From assembly GCA_930986645.1 (NCBI GenBank), contig CAKNJS010000012.1:1-57042 (forward strand): a stretch of 57,042 nucleotides of DNA, written 5' to 3'. Positions 36,736-45,798 of the stretch are shown here, piece by piece. Each line of letters starts with the position of its first letter. Positions within the stretch are counted from its first letter, which is position 1. The position numbers and the translations under genes are program-made. This stretch comes from an uncultured Lachnoclostridium sp. (GTDB taxonomy: Bacteria; Bacillota; Clostridia; Lachnospirales; Lachnospiraceae). The notes under the pieces are model-generated. The model made no database searches and had not been told where the DNA came from. It saw nothing but the letters and a program-made list of their open reading frames with translations.

Positions 36736-37665
36736 TTATTTTCTGTGTTCTTCCAGCCATTCCAGCAGATCCTCATATACCTGCTGCCGGTCCGTCTCAT
36801 TTAAAATCTCATGCCGGTCTCCCGTATATAACCGGAGCGTTACATCCTGTATGCCCGCTGAACGGTACTTCTCATAGATTTTCCGGACGCCCTTTCCAAA
36901 TCCGCCTACCGGATCTTCCGATCCTGATACAAAAAGTACCGGCAGTCCTTTGGGAATCATGTACACGCTCTCTTTTCTCTGCATATTTATCATGCCGAGA
37001 AACATATTATAATACGCATTCACGGTGAACCGGAATGTACAGAGCGGGTCTGCGGCATACTTTTCAAGCCGCTCGTGATCACTGGTAATCCAGTCTGCCT
37101 GTGTACGGGCAGGCTTAAACTTCTTATTATACCCGCCGATCGCGAGGTCGTCCACCAGCCTGCTCCTGTAGTGCCAGCCGCGGAATACAGCCATAATACG
37201 GCAGAGCCTTTTCCCGAAAAGAAGTGCGGCTTTACTGTGATCCTCTACCGTACCCATAAGAATAACCCCGGACAGTCCGTTCCCGTACATCTCGATATAC
37301 TGTCTCAAAAGGGACGAACCCATGCTGTGCCCCAGCATAAAATACGGCACATCCGGATATTTCTTCGCTGTGCGCTGACGGAGTGTATGGATATCTCCAA
37401 GCACACATACATTTCCATATTTTTCATTGAAAAATCCGTACTCGGACTTTGCCTGTACGGATTTTCCGTGTCCGAGATGGTCATTTCCCACTACATAATA
37501 TCCCTTGTCACAGAGAAACTGTGCAAACTCATCATATCTTTCGATATACTCCACCATTCCATGGCAGAGCTGGACCACAGCTTTGACTTCCTTATCGGGT
37601 TTCCATTCAATCGTATGGATCTCTGTGTTGCCATCTTTTGATGGGAAATAGAACTCATCTCTCAT
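36736..37665 (-). CDS. Alpha/beta hydrolase (lysophospholipase/monoacylglycerol lipase type)
   Basis: About 309 residues, cytoplasmic. Motifs: QLCHGMVEYIERYDEFA (oxyanion region), GHGKS, nucleophile elbow GHSMGSSLLRQ near residue 110, a catalytic Asp in FVSGSEDPVG near 245 and a His in GDRHEILNE near 280. It belongs to Hydrolase_4 (serine aminopeptidase S33 / monoacylglycerol lipase-like) proteins. The citrate synthase stop overlaps a possible GTG start at 37674; ATG 37665 is preferred because AGG lies 11 bases upstream. Cotranscribed with citrate synthase. The substrate is probably a lipid ester but cannot be read from sequence. Confidence 0.85.
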   Translation of the reverse strand: MRDEFYFPSKDGNTEIHTIEWKPDKEVKAVVQLCHGMVEYIERYDEFAQFLCDKGYYVVGNDHLGHGKSVQAKSEYGFFNEKYGNVCVLGDIHTLRQRTAKKYPDVPYFMLGHSMGSSLLRQYIEMYGNGLSGVILMGTVEDHSKAALLFGKRLCRIMAVFRGWHYRSRLVDDLAIGGYNKKFKPARTQADWITSDHERLEKYAADPLCTFRFTVNAYYNMFLGMINMQRKESVYMIPKGLPVLFVSGSEDPVGGFGKGVRKIYEKYRSAGIQDVTLRLYTGDRHEILNETDRQQVYEDLLEWLEEHRK

Positions 37666-37673
37666 GTTATTCA

Positions 37674-39044
37674 CTACCTGTCATCTAAATTTACATACTC
37701 ACGATACGGCGCAAGCGGTTTGTATGCCGGGCGGATGATCTTATCAACATTCTGAAGCTCTTCCATCCTGTGCGCACTCCAGCCGACAATACGTGCTGCC
37801 GCAAAGATCGGCGTATACAGTGACGGCGGGATATCCAGCATACTGTACACCAGACCGCTGTAGAAGTCCACATTGGCATTAACGCCTTTGTAAATATGGC
37901 GTTTCTCACCGATGATCTGCGGCGCCATATGCTCTACCTTTTCATACAGGGCATACTCTGCATCGTGTCCTTTCTCATGCGCCAGCTGTTTTACAAATTT
38001 CTTGAAAATATCCGCACGAGGATCAGAGATGGAATATACCGCATGTCCCATACCGTAGATCAGACCCTTCTTGTCAAATGCTTTCTTATCGAGAAGCGCC
38101 TCAAGGTACGCACGCACCTGATCATCGTCTGTCCAGTCGGTCAGTTTTGACTTCATATCCTCGAACATTCTCGTCACCTTGATGTTCGCACCGCCGTGCT
38201 TCGGCCCCTTCAGGGAAGCCATAGCTGCAGCAATAGTAGAATATGTATCGGTTCCCGACGATGTAACTACGTGCGTTGTAAATGTAGAGTTATTACCGCC
38301 GCCGTGATCCATATGGAGCACCATCGCCATATCAAGTATCTTGGCTTCCAGCTCTGTATACTGTCTGTCCTCGCGGAGCATCATCAGAATATTCTCCGCT
38401 GCTGAAAGTTCGGGCTTCGGCGCATAAATATACAGATCTTCACCTCTTCTATAATTGTATGCATGATAGCCGTATACCATCAGCATCGGGAACTGCGCGA
38501 TCAGGTTCAGACACTGGCGCAGTACATTCGGAATACTCGTATCATCTGCTTTTTCATCATAAGAATAAAGCTGCAGGATACTTCTCGTGATACTGTTCAT
38601 CATGTCGCGGCTTGGAGCTTTCATTATGACGTCACGCGTAAAGTTCGGCGGGAGCATACGTCTCTCTGCCAGCATCTCCTGAAAATCTTTCAACTGCTTT
38701 TTCGTAGGAAGTTCACCGAAAAGGAGCAGATATGTTGTCTCTTCAAAGCCCGGATGTTTCGCATCTAAAAATCCTTTTACCAGATCCTTGATATTGTAGC
38801 CGCGGTAGTAAAGATTTCCCTCACAGGGAACCGACTTACCGTCGATGATCTTGGATGCGCAGACATCGGAAATATTCGTCAGACCGGCAAGAACGCCTTT
38901 GCCGTTCAAGTCACGAAGTCCTTTCTTTACCTCATACTTCGCGTACAGATCCTTGTCAATTGCATTGTTCGTTTCACATTTGAGAGCTAATTCTTCAATC
39001 TCCGGAGTAATATCGAAAAAAATGCTGTCAATATCTTTTGCCAT
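37674..39044 (-). CDS. gltA: Citrate synthase
   Basis: 456 residues. Condenses acetyl-CoA with oxaloacetate; in Lachnospiraceae it feeds 2-oxoglutarate and glutamate synthesis rather than a full cycle. Type-specific marks: the catalytic His in HMDHGGGNNSTF near 240, LKGPKHGGAN near 282 and YGMGHAVYSISDPRA near 325 with the following Asp region. The extended N-terminus (about 40 residues) is found in Clostridia. AGGAGG lies before the ATG, and a consensus promoter lies 55 bp upstream. Confidence 0.94.
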   Translation of the reverse strand: MAKDIDSIFFDITPEIEELALKCETNNAIDKDLYAKYEVKKGLRDLNGKGVLAGLTNISDVCASKIIDGKSVPCEGNLYYRGYNIKDLVKGFLDAKHPGFEETTYLLLFGELPTKKQLKDFQEMLAERRMLPPNFTRDVIMKAPSRDMMNSITRSILQLYSYDEKADDTSIPNVLRQCLNLIAQFPMLMVYGYHAYNYRRGEDLYIYAPKPELSAAENILMMLREDRQYTELEAKILDMAMVLHMDHGGGNNSTFTTHVVTSSGTDTYSTIAAAMASLKGPKHGGANIKVTRMFEDMKSKLTDWTDDDQVRAYLEALLDKKAFDKKGLIYGMGHAVYSISDPRADIFKKFVKQLAHEKGHDAEYALYEKVEHMAPQIIGEKRHIYKGVNANVDFYSGLVYSMLDIPPSLYTPIFAAARIVGWSAHRMEELQNVDKIIRPAYKPLAPYREYVNLDDR

Positions 39045-39096
39045 GTGCGTTCCTCCTTCTCTCTTTAATACTCAGTTTTTACTGTATGACCTTTTT

Positions 39097-39125
39097 ATTA
39101 TACTAAAAAAAGAGAATTTATACAA
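39097..39125 (-). promoter_or_regulatory. Promoter of citrate synthase
   Basis: TTGTAT (39125-39120), 17 bp, TATAAT (39102-39097), about 55 bp before the ATG. A T-tract in the spacer. Confidence 0.6.
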
Positions 39126-39202
39126 TTAACACTCTATTAAAAATTTATGAACTGATGCCCCGTTTTTGTCTTTTTATTGGCATTTTTGCATAAAACAATC
39201 TG

Positions 39203-40078
39203 TCATTTTCTTAAATTGCACAAAATATTCGATAAATTCGCAAACTCTTCCAGCGTCAGCGCTTCTCCTCTCACACTGGCACCTTTTCCCAGCTGTTCAA
39301 TTGCTTTTTCGATTTCCTCTTTCGTAAAATCAAGCTCGGGTGAGTTCTTCAGGCCATTTGCAAGTGTCTTTCTCCTCTGGTTAAACGATGCACGGATAAT
39401 CCGGAACATGAGCCGCTCATCTTCCACGTTCACAGGCGGTTCCTCATACCGCTCCAGCCTGATCACCGCCGACCCGACTTTCGGACGCGGCATAAAACAG
39501 TTTGGCGGAACATTGGCCGCGATATACGGCTCTGCATAATACTGCACTGCCAAAGAGAGCGCGCCATAGTCCTTGGATCCGGGTCCGGTCTGCATACGGT
39601 CCGCCACTTCCTTCTGTACCATTACCGTAATGCTTTTAAGCGGCACATGATTCTCAAAGAGCCCCATAATGATCGGAGTCGTAATATAATACGGCAGATT
39701 AGCCACCACCTTCAAGGGTTTTCCGCCGTTTTCCTCCTCCGCAAGTTTCCCAATATCCACTTTCAGCACATCTTCATTAATGATCTTTACATTATCGTAT
39801 CCGTCCAGTGTATCTTCCAGAATCGGAATCAGTGCTCTGTCGATCTCAACGGCGATTACCTTTTTGGCCGCGCAGGCAAGATATTGGGTCATAGTTCCGA
39901 TGCCCGGACCGATCTCAAGCACACAGTCGTCCTGCTCGATTTCTGCCGCACGGATGATCTTGTCCAGAACATGCGCATCAATAAGAAAATTCTGTCCGAA
40001 CTTCTTCTGGAACACAAAGTTATATTTCTGAAGCACCGCGATCGTATTCTGCGGATTTCCTAATGTTGGTTCTTTCAT
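39203..40078 (-). CDS. rsmA: 16S rRNA A1518/A1519 dimethyltransferase
   Basis: 291 residues. KsgA/RsmA uses S-adenosylmethionine to dimethylate two adjacent adenines in helix 45 of 16S rRNA. Visible: FGQNFLID at the start, the SAM-binding EIGPGIGTMTQ near 55, NLPYYITTPII near 125 and FNQRRKTL near 255. GGAGATTATAT precedes the ATG. It follows tatD by 55 bp, a common pairing in Firmicutes. Confidence 0.96.
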   Translation of the reverse strand: MKEPTLGNPQNTIAVLQKYNFVFQKKFGQNFLIDAHVLDKIIRAAEIEQDDCVLEIGPGIGTMTQYLACAAKKVIAVEIDRALIPILEDTLDGYDNVKIINEDVLKVDIGKLAEEENGGKPLKVVANLPYYITTPIIMGLFENHVPLKSITVMVQKEVADRMQTGPGSKDYGALSLAVQYYAEPYIAANVPPNCFMPRPKVGSAVIRLERYEEPPVNVEDERLMFRIIRASFNQRRKTLANGLKNSPELDFTKEEIEKAIEQLGKGASVRGEALTLEEFANLSNILCNLRK

Positions 40079-40133
40079 ATATAATCTCCATTCCGCCGCC
40101 TTTCAGCCGGCTGCACAACTCTATTTTGATAAT

Positions 40134-40895
40134 TTACAGACCGTACAGCTTCCTGCTGTTTTCCTCCGTCTGCCTGATAACCTCTTCCTTACTTACACCT
40201 TTCAGTTCCGCAATCTTCTCAGCCACATAAGGAAGATAAAGCGAGGAGTTCCTCTTGCCCCGGAAAGGCTCCGGAGCAAGATACGGGCAGTCCGTTTCCA
40301 GAACAATAGACGTGAGCGGAATTTCTTTTACAACATTTTTTAATTTCTTTGAGTTTTTAAAAGTGACTACCCCGCCAACTCCAATATAATACCCCATCTT
40401 CACATATTCTTCTGCCATCTCCACTGAATAAGAATAACAATGGATCACGGCCCGCATCCCTGCAGCATATTTCCGCATGATATCCATCGTATCTGCCGCC
40501 GCATCCCTGCTGTGTATGATCACGGGCATATCTTTCTTCCGTGCCGTTTCCAGCTGGCGTATAAACCACTTCTTCTGCATATCATGACTTTCATTATCCC
40601 AGTAATAGTCCAGTCCGATTTCCCCGACCGCTGCAATCTTATCCAGATCCAGCAGACGCTCCATCTCAGACATATGCTCTTCCGTAAGTCCTCCCACTTC
40701 GTCAGGATGGATACCGACAGCCCCGTATATGAAAGGATAGTCCTCTGTCAGCTTTTTTATCTTTCCCCAAGACTCAAGAGTGGACCCTGCGTTGACAATC
40801 AGGCCGATCCCGCCTGCTGCCATGCTTCCCAGCAGTTCGTCTCTGTCAGGATCAAACTGCTCATCGTCATAATGCGCGTGTGTATCAATTATCAT
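40134..40895 (-). CDS. tatD: TatD-family metal-dependent hydrolase
   Basis: 253 residues, a TIM-barrel nuclease/hydrolase. Metal ligands: DTHAHYDD at the start (HxH), GEIGLDYYW near 92, IIHSRDA near 127, HCYSYS near 154 and LETDCPYLAPEPFRGK near 205. TatD enzymes are 3'-5' DNases and D-aminoacyl-tRNA-type hydrolases in different species. AAAGGAG precedes the ATG. Between the GH3 gene and rsmA in one operon. Confidence 0.94.
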   Translation of the reverse strand: MIIDTHAHYDDEQFDPDRDELLGSMAAGGIGLIVNAGSTLESWGKIKKLTEDYPFIYGAVGIHPDEVGGLTEEHMSEMERLLDLDKIAAVGEIGLDYYWDNESHDMQKKWFIRQLETARKKDMPVIIHSRDAAADTMDIMRKYAAGMRAVIHCYSYSVEMAEEYVKMGYYIGVGGVVTFKNSKKLKNVVKEIPLTSIVLETDCPYLAPEPFRGKRNSSLYLPYVAEKIAELKGVSKEEVIRQTEENSRKLYGL

Positions 40896-40933
40896 ATTCT
40901 GCTCCTTTTCATCTATTAATGATGCAACAGCTT

Positions 40934-42289
40934 TTATTTCATTGTAAGTTTAACTTCCAAAATCCGTCTCACAGACTCATCGATGCGGTCTTCTGTCAGT
41001 GTACCGTTCTGAACTGCACTCAGCACCCCCTTGAAGGCGCTCTGGAAATCTTCCGGCATAAGCAGCATATCCGCGCCGGCATTTAATGCCGCAACCGCTG
41101 CTTCGGCAGAACTGTACTGTTCCGTAACAGCCCCCATATTCAGTGCGTCTGTAATGACCATCCCGTCAAATCCCATATCCGTTCTGAGTATGTCTGTAAT
41201 CATTTTCTTCGACAGCGTGGCCGGCGTATTATCCCCTGTTACATTCGGACAGGAAATATGGCTGACCATAATCACCTGTATCCCGTTATCAATTCCATTC
41301 TGGAACGGGATCAGCGCACCGTTTTTCAGTTCATCCAGCGTATCATCCACATATGCGTATCCCTCATGGGAATCCGCAGTTGTTCCCCCGTGTCCCGGAA
41401 AATGCTTATACATCCCCACAATGCCCTGATCGCTCAGCCCTTTAAGCTCTGATGCAGCCATAGCAGCCACAAGCTGAGGATCCGAGCCGAAAGAACGGTA
41501 CTTCACGACCTCATTTTCCGGATTTGTCAGCACATCCGTATCCGGTGCAGCGTCCATATTAAATCCCAGATCCTTCAGATACGCTCCGATGGTGCTTCCG
41601 ATATTGTATGCTTCCTGTGTATCTCCTCTGCTGCCCACATCGCTCATATTTCCAATCTTTTCCACTCCGAATGCAGGGTTGCTTCCCACGCGCGCCACTT
41701 GACCGCCCTCCTCATCCACCGACAGGAAGACAGGAAACCCCGTTCTTTCCTCTGCATACTGGTACGTATTGGATAACATGGTTCTTGTCTGATCCGGGCT
41801 CTGGAGATTCTGTGAGAAATAAATGAGCCCGCCCACAGGATACTGACTGATCGCAGCCTGAGTCGATTCTCCCGCCTGTACCACGGTTTCCACACCGGTA
41901 AGTGCCTCGGGAGTGATCATAAAGAGCTGGCACACTTTCTCTTCGAGCGTCATGGAGTTCATTATAGTTTCTATATGTTCTCCCATATTGTCCGTCTCCC
42001 CTGCTGCCGCTCCATTCTCATCCTGCGGTTTCGGGTCTGCTTCTTTATCCTGCCCTTCAGGCTGAGTCTGCCCGTTCTGTTCTTTTCCATCCTGCTCCTG
42101 ATTTTTCTGTTCCGATGCAGACTGCTTTTGTGCATCCATACTGCTGTGGTTCTTATTCGTATGGAATATCCAGAATACCGCCGCAATCGCAGCAATTATA
42201 ATCAGTGCCGCGGCTATACCGCCAAAAATATTTTTTCTCCGGGCATCCGTATCTTGATCCCGCCTGTATCCGTTTTCATGCTGATCCAT
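40934..42289 (-). CDS. GH3 beta-N-acetylhexosaminidase (NagZ-like), membrane anchored
   Basis: 451 residues. Cytoplasmic Asp/Arg-rich head, a membrane segment near residues 22-42, a long Gln/Glu/Lys linker (to about 105), then a glycoside hydrolase 3 barrel. Typical NagZ residues: SVDEEGGQVARV near 195, the loop KHFPGHGGTTADSHEG near 295 with the acid/base His, and the nucleophile Asp in MVITDALNMG near 375. It probably removes N-acetylglucosamine from peptidoglycan fragments outside the cell. Start chosen by AGAGGATAAATTG. Head of the GH3-tatD-rsmA operon, with a palindrome at the promoter. Confidence 0.92.
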   Translation of the reverse strand: MDQHENGYRRDQDTDARRKNIFGGIAAALIIIAAIAAVFWIFHTNKNHSSMDAQKQSASEQKNQEQDGKEQNGQTQPEGQDKEADPKPQDENGAAAGETDNMGEHIETIMNSMTLEEKVCQLFMITPEALTGVETVVQAGESTQAAISQYPVGGLIYFSQNLQSPDQTRTMLSNTYQYAEERTGFPVFLSVDEEGGQVARVGSNPAFGVEKIGNMSDVGSRGDTQEAYNIGSTIGAYLKDLGFNMDAAPDTDVLTNPENEVVKYRSFGSDPQLVAAMAASELKGLSDQGIVGMYKHFPGHGGTTADSHEGYAYVDDTLDELKNGALIPFQNGIDNGIQVIMVSHISCPNVTGDNTPATLSKKMITDILRTDMGFDGMVITDALNMGAVTEQYSSAEAAVAALNAGADMLLMPEDFQSAFKGVLSAVQNGTLTEDRIDESVRRILEVKLTMK

Positions 42290-42378
42290 TCAATTTATCC
42301 TCTCATTTCACGTTTTCAGCGGCTCTCCTATGCAGATTCACTCTATAATCTCTGCGCAGCAGGGCGTCTGCCGGTTCG

Positions 42379-42403
42379 GATTGCGCTATGCGCAATCATT
42401 ATA
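42379..42403 (-). promoter_or_regulatory. GH3 operon promoter with overlapping palindrome
   Basis: Extended -10 TGGTATAAT (-10 hexamer 42403-42398) and, directly downstream over the expected start site, a perfect inverted repeat GATTGCGC-TAT-GCGCAATC (42379-42397). The palindrome is a good candidate for a dimeric repressor site, or would form a hairpin at the 5' end of the mRNA. Confidence 0.45.
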
Positions 42404-42590
42404 CCACACTTTATCTCTGCCCGCCTCATTTTTACTTATAACTCATAATCAATACTTATAATGAATAAAACACTTGTATTTTCCCTCTGTTTTGTCTACT
42501 CTTATATATAGAAGTTTCTTCTTCAGCAACAGAGAAATTTTAAACGGCGCAGTTAGGTGCCAGATTATGAAAATTGACGAGGTGTATAAC
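42404..42590. other. Upstream region of purC
   Basis: AT-rich. Possible plus-strand promoters are TTGTAT (42474-42479)-17-TACTCT and a lone TATAAT at 42456; I cannot decide. No purine riboswitch core (the conserved TATA/TTTCTACC pattern with two kissing loops) was seen. Confidence 0.35.
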
Positions 42591-43454
42591 ATGAAACCAA
42601 TCAAAGAAGGTAAAGTACGCGAAATCTATGATAACGGCGACAGCCTGATTCTTGTAGCTACAGACCGCATCAGCTGCTTTGATGTGATCCTTAAGAACAC
42701 AATCACTAAGAAGGGAACTGTTCTGACACAGATGTCCAAATTCTGGTTTGAGATGACACAGGATATTCTTCCGAACCATATGATTACAACAGATGTAAAC
42801 GAGATGCCGGAGTTCTTCCGTCAGCCGCAGTTTGACGGCAACAGCATGATGTGCCGCAAGCTTAAGATGCTCCCGGTAGAGTGTATCGTCCGCGGCTACA
42901 TAACAGGAAGCGGCTGGGCAAGTTACCAGAAAGACGGCACGGTATGCGGCATCAGACTTCCGGAAGGATTAAAGGAATCCGATAAGCTCCCGGAACCGAT
43001 CTACACTCCGTCCACGAAGGCAGAGATCGGTGACCACGATGAGAACATTTCCTATGAGCAGAGCATTGAGCACCTTGAAAAAGAATTCCCGGGCAAAGGA
43101 GAAGAATACGCACAGAAACTCCGCGATTACACAATTGCTCTTTACAAAAAATGCGCTGACTATGCGCTGAGCCGCGGTATTATTATTGCGGATACAAAGT
43201 TCGAGTTCGGTCTGGATGAGAACGGAAATATCGTGCTTGGAGATGAGATGCTTACACCGGACAGCTCCCGTTTCTGGCCTGCTGACGGATATGAGCCGGG
43301 ACACTCACAGCCGTCCTTTGACAAGCAGTTTGCACGTGACTGGCTCAAAGCCAATCCGAACAACGACTGGACACTGCCGGACGATATTGTTGAGAAGACA
43401 ATTGATAAATATCTGCAGAGCTATGAAATGCTGACAGGGAAAAAACTTCAGTAA
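42591..43454 (+). CDS. purC: SAICAR synthase
   Basis: 287 residues. Joins aspartate to CAIR in de novo purine synthesis (ATP-dependent). KEGKVREIYDNG at the start, TDRISCFDVILKN near 25, GYITGSGWASYQ near 105, STKAEIGDHDENIS near 145 and DTKFEFGLDENGN near 205, then DEMLTPDSSRFWP. I chose the ATG at 42591 because GAGG lies 8 bases upstream; an ATG 27 bases earlier lacks a site. It is alone, with its own terminator. Confidence 0.95.
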   Translation: MKPIKEGKVREIYDNGDSLILVATDRISCFDVILKNTITKKGTVLTQMSKFWFEMTQDILPNHMITTDVNEMPEFFRQPQFDGNSMMCRKLKMLPVECIVRGYITGSGWASYQKDGTVCGIRLPEGLKESDKLPEPIYTPSTKAEIGDHDENISYEQSIEHLEKEFPGKGEEYAQKLRDYTIALYKKCADYALSRGIIIADTKFEFGLDENGNIVLGDEMLTPDSSRFWPADGYEPGHSQPSFDKQFARDWLKANPNNDWTLPDDIVEKTIDKYLQSYEMLTGKKLQ

Positions 43455-43477
43455 ACCGCAGCAAAACTTAACCGTCA

Positions 43478-43523
43478 GGGCTGTACATCATTACGTATTG
43501 GATTGATGTGCAGCCTTATTTTA
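43478..43523 (+). terminator. Terminator after purC
   Basis: GGCTGTACATCA and TGATGTGCAGCC form a 12 bp stem with one mismatch, followed by TTATTTTAT. Confidence 0.8.
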
Positions 43524-43543
43524 TAAAGGGGGGAGCCTGTGTT

Positions 43544-44752
43544 ATGAACAGCAGGAAAATAGAACAACTCAGATACCGCACTTATGAGATTCTGGAAGTA
43601 CGTTCAGGGATCGATCATGCAGCAAGAGTCTATGATATTATCTACCTCATCACAATTATCCTGAACCTGACCGTCAGCATAATGTATACATATGACTCGT
43701 ACCGGACGGAATACGGCGATCTTCTGCTCGCGGCAGAGAATATCACAGTAGCCCTTTTCTGCATTGATTATATTCTCCGGCTGTGGACAGCCAAATATAT
43801 GTATCCGGAGTCCCGGGGAACCGGCGCAGTGCGGAAATATATTTTCTCATTCACCGGTATTATAGATATGCTCTCGTTTCTTCCATATTATCTGCCGTTT
43901 TTCTTTCCTTCTGGAGCCGTCGCATTCCGGATGTTGAGAGTCATGCGGATCTTCCGCCTGTTCAGGATCAATGCCTATTATGACTCTTTTAAGCTGATAA
44001 CAGAAGTTCTCAACAGCAAAAGACAGCAGTTATTTTCTTCGGTATTTACGATCCTCATCCTCATGGTGGCATCCAGTCTGTGCATGTACAGTCTGGAACA
44101 TGAAGCCCAGCCGGAAGTATTTACCAACGCATTTTCAGGAATCTGGTGGTCCGCCTCTACCCTGCTCACAGTCGGATACGGTGATATCTATCCGATCACA
44201 ACACTGGGTAAACTGTTCGGCATCTTCATTACATTTCTCGGCGTGGGCATGGTTGCCATACCTACCGGTATCATATCCGCCGGCTTTGTAGATCAATATT
44301 CCCGCATCAAACGTATGGCAGAATATGGGCAGGAGGCCGATGTTCATTTTATCAAGATTCATCTTACCGCCCGTGATCCATGGGTTAACAAAAGCATCGC
44401 CCAACTCCATCTCCCCGAACGTGTTATCGTAGCTGTTGTACAGCGCAGCCATCGCGCTCTCGTCCCCCGCGGCAGTCTCGTTCTCCGGCAGGATGACGTG
44501 ATGGTGCTTGCCGCTGAATCGTTCAGCGATAAAGACCATATCCGCCTTAAGGAGATTATCCTTCAGAAGAATAATCCTTGGAACGGACAGAAAATCCGGG
44601 ATCTTGATATCTCAAGGCATTCCATCATTGTACTCGTAAAACGGAAAGAGAAGGTCATGATCCCGAACGGCAATCTGATCTTGAGAGAAGGAGATATGGT
44701 AATCCTGTATTCGGAAATAAGGATTGCCAATGTTACCGAGATTGAGATATAA
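43544..44752 (+). CDS. Voltage-gated-type K+ channel with RCK C-terminal domain
   Basis: About 402 residues. Six membrane helices (about 30-265) with an S4-like segment holding regularly spaced Arg (RMLRVMRIFRLFRI near 145), a pore helix and the K+ selectivity filter LLTVGYGDIYP near 218. The cytoplasmic tail has two TrkA-C (RCK_C) modules (near 285-345 and 350-400; LPRGSLVLRQDDVM and IPNGNLILREGDMV). The RCK_N (NAD-binding) part is absent. The start follows AAAGGGGGGAG; upstream extension rejected. Convergent and 2 bp away from an aldo/keto reductase gene. The second-messenger ligand is unknown; TrkA-C modules of Firmicutes can bind c-di-AMP. Confidence 0.92.
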   Translation: MNSRKIEQLRYRTYEILEVRSGIDHAARVYDIIYLITIILNLTVSIMYTYDSYRTEYGDLLLAAENITVALFCIDYILRLWTAKYMYPESRGTGAVRKYIFSFTGIIDMLSFLPYYLPFFFPSGAVAFRMLRVMRIFRLFRINAYYDSFKLITEVLNSKRQQLFSSVFTILILMVASSLCMYSLEHEAQPEVFTNAFSGIWWSASTLLTVGYGDIYPITTLGKLFGIFITFLGVGMVAIPTGIISAGFVDQYSRIKRMAEYGQEADVHFIKIHLTARDPWVNKSIAQLHLPERVIVAVVQRSHRALVPRGSLVLRQDDVMVLAAESFSDKDHIRLKEIILQKNNPWNGQKIRDLDISRHSIIVLVKRKEKVMIPNGNLILREGDMVILYSEIRIANVTEIEI

Positions 44753-44754
44753 AA

Positions 44755-45717
44755 CTAAATCTCATAGTCTTCTCTGCTGAAAGGAATTTCAAATGTCTTC
44801 ATGGCTTCTATAACCTGTTCCGCATTCTTCGGGCCGTACAGCGGGGCGCAGTCAAAGTCCTGCTGTCCGAAGAATCCGAGAACAGCCTGAGTCACAGTCG
44901 CATTATACTTTTTACAGATTTCTTTTACCCGCTCAGCGGTCTTCAGATTTCCCTCTGTATAATACGGGCTCCCTTTCACAGCATCGGCTCCTCCTGCTGC
45001 ATATTTGTGGAAAAATCCGCTGCACACTCCCATATAAGGCATCAGCAGATTATCCTTATTGTCCCGATGATACTGCTGCATCCGGCTGTCTGCATACACA
45101 AGGGTATCATCGTCCAGAGGATTCATATATTTATACCCAAGATTCAGAAGCGCCTGATTGGCAATAAACCCTCTGTATCCCTTTTCCCTGCAGTACCGGT
45201 CAGCTTCTTCCATCCTGCCGGTCGTCCAGTTGGAACATCCGTAATAACGGATTTTTCCCTGTCTTCGAAAATCTTCCATCACCTCAACCAGATCTTCCAC
45301 CGGCTGGCTTACATCATCCCGATGGTAAAAATAAATATCAACGTGGTCCGTCCGAAGCTGTCTGAGAGATGACTCGAGATCGGATATCATATCCGCTTTT
45401 TTCATTCTGCTTATATGCGTATCCGGATGCTCCGATGTCATATCCGGATGTCCTCCCTTTGTAACGAGTACAATATGATTTCTCTTGCCGCTTCTCTGCA
45501 GCCAGCCGCCGATCGTCCTTTCACTCCTCGCCCTCTCAGGCTTCACCCAGTCAGAATAAACATGAGCCGTGTCAATCAGGCTGCCTCCCATATCAAGAAA
45601 TGTATCAAAGATTCTGTCCGCATCAGCGCCGTCCCACGCAAGCCCTGCATTGACTGTACCGAGCCCCAGCGGATGAAAAGCAAGATCTGTATCAGGAATT
45701 GTAATTTTTGTTTTCAC
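44755..45717 (-). CDS. Aldo/keto reductase
   Basis: 320 residues, one (beta/alpha)8 barrel, NAD(P)H-dependent. Catalytic tetrad can be placed: Asp and Tyr in IDTAHVYSDW near 52, Lys in VLVTKGGH near 85, His in IYFYHRDD near 127. A GTG start follows GGAGG by 8 bases. Stop is 2 bp from the convergent channel stop. The substrate is unknown; the family covers YajO- and tyrosine-lyase-like reductases. Confidence 0.9.
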   Translation of the reverse strand: MKTKITIPDTDLAFHPLGLGTVNAGLAWDGADADRIFDTFLDMGGSLIDTAHVYSDWVKPERARSERTIGGWLQRSGKRNHIVLVTKGGHPDMTSEHPDTHISRMKKADMISDLESSLRQLRTDHVDIYFYHRDDVSQPVEDLVEVMEDFRRQGKIRYYGCSNWTTGRMEEADRYCREKGYRGFIANQALLNLGYKYMNPLDDDTLVYADSRMQQYHRDNKDNLLMPYMGVCSGFFHKYAAGGADAVKGSPYYTEGNLKTAERVKEICKKYNATVTQAVLGFFGQQDFDCAPLYGPKNAEQVIEAMKTFEIPFSREDYEI

Positions 45718-45798
45718 AGCTTGTACCTCCGTCTTCTGTTTTATATTGTAATTCTTATATTTGTATTCATAATTGTAACATTGCCAGCACAGGAACTG

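Noticed and set aside
42404-42590. Purine riboswitch before purC
   Set aside because: No conserved junction or loop-loop motif; only AT-rich sequence and weak promoter boxes.
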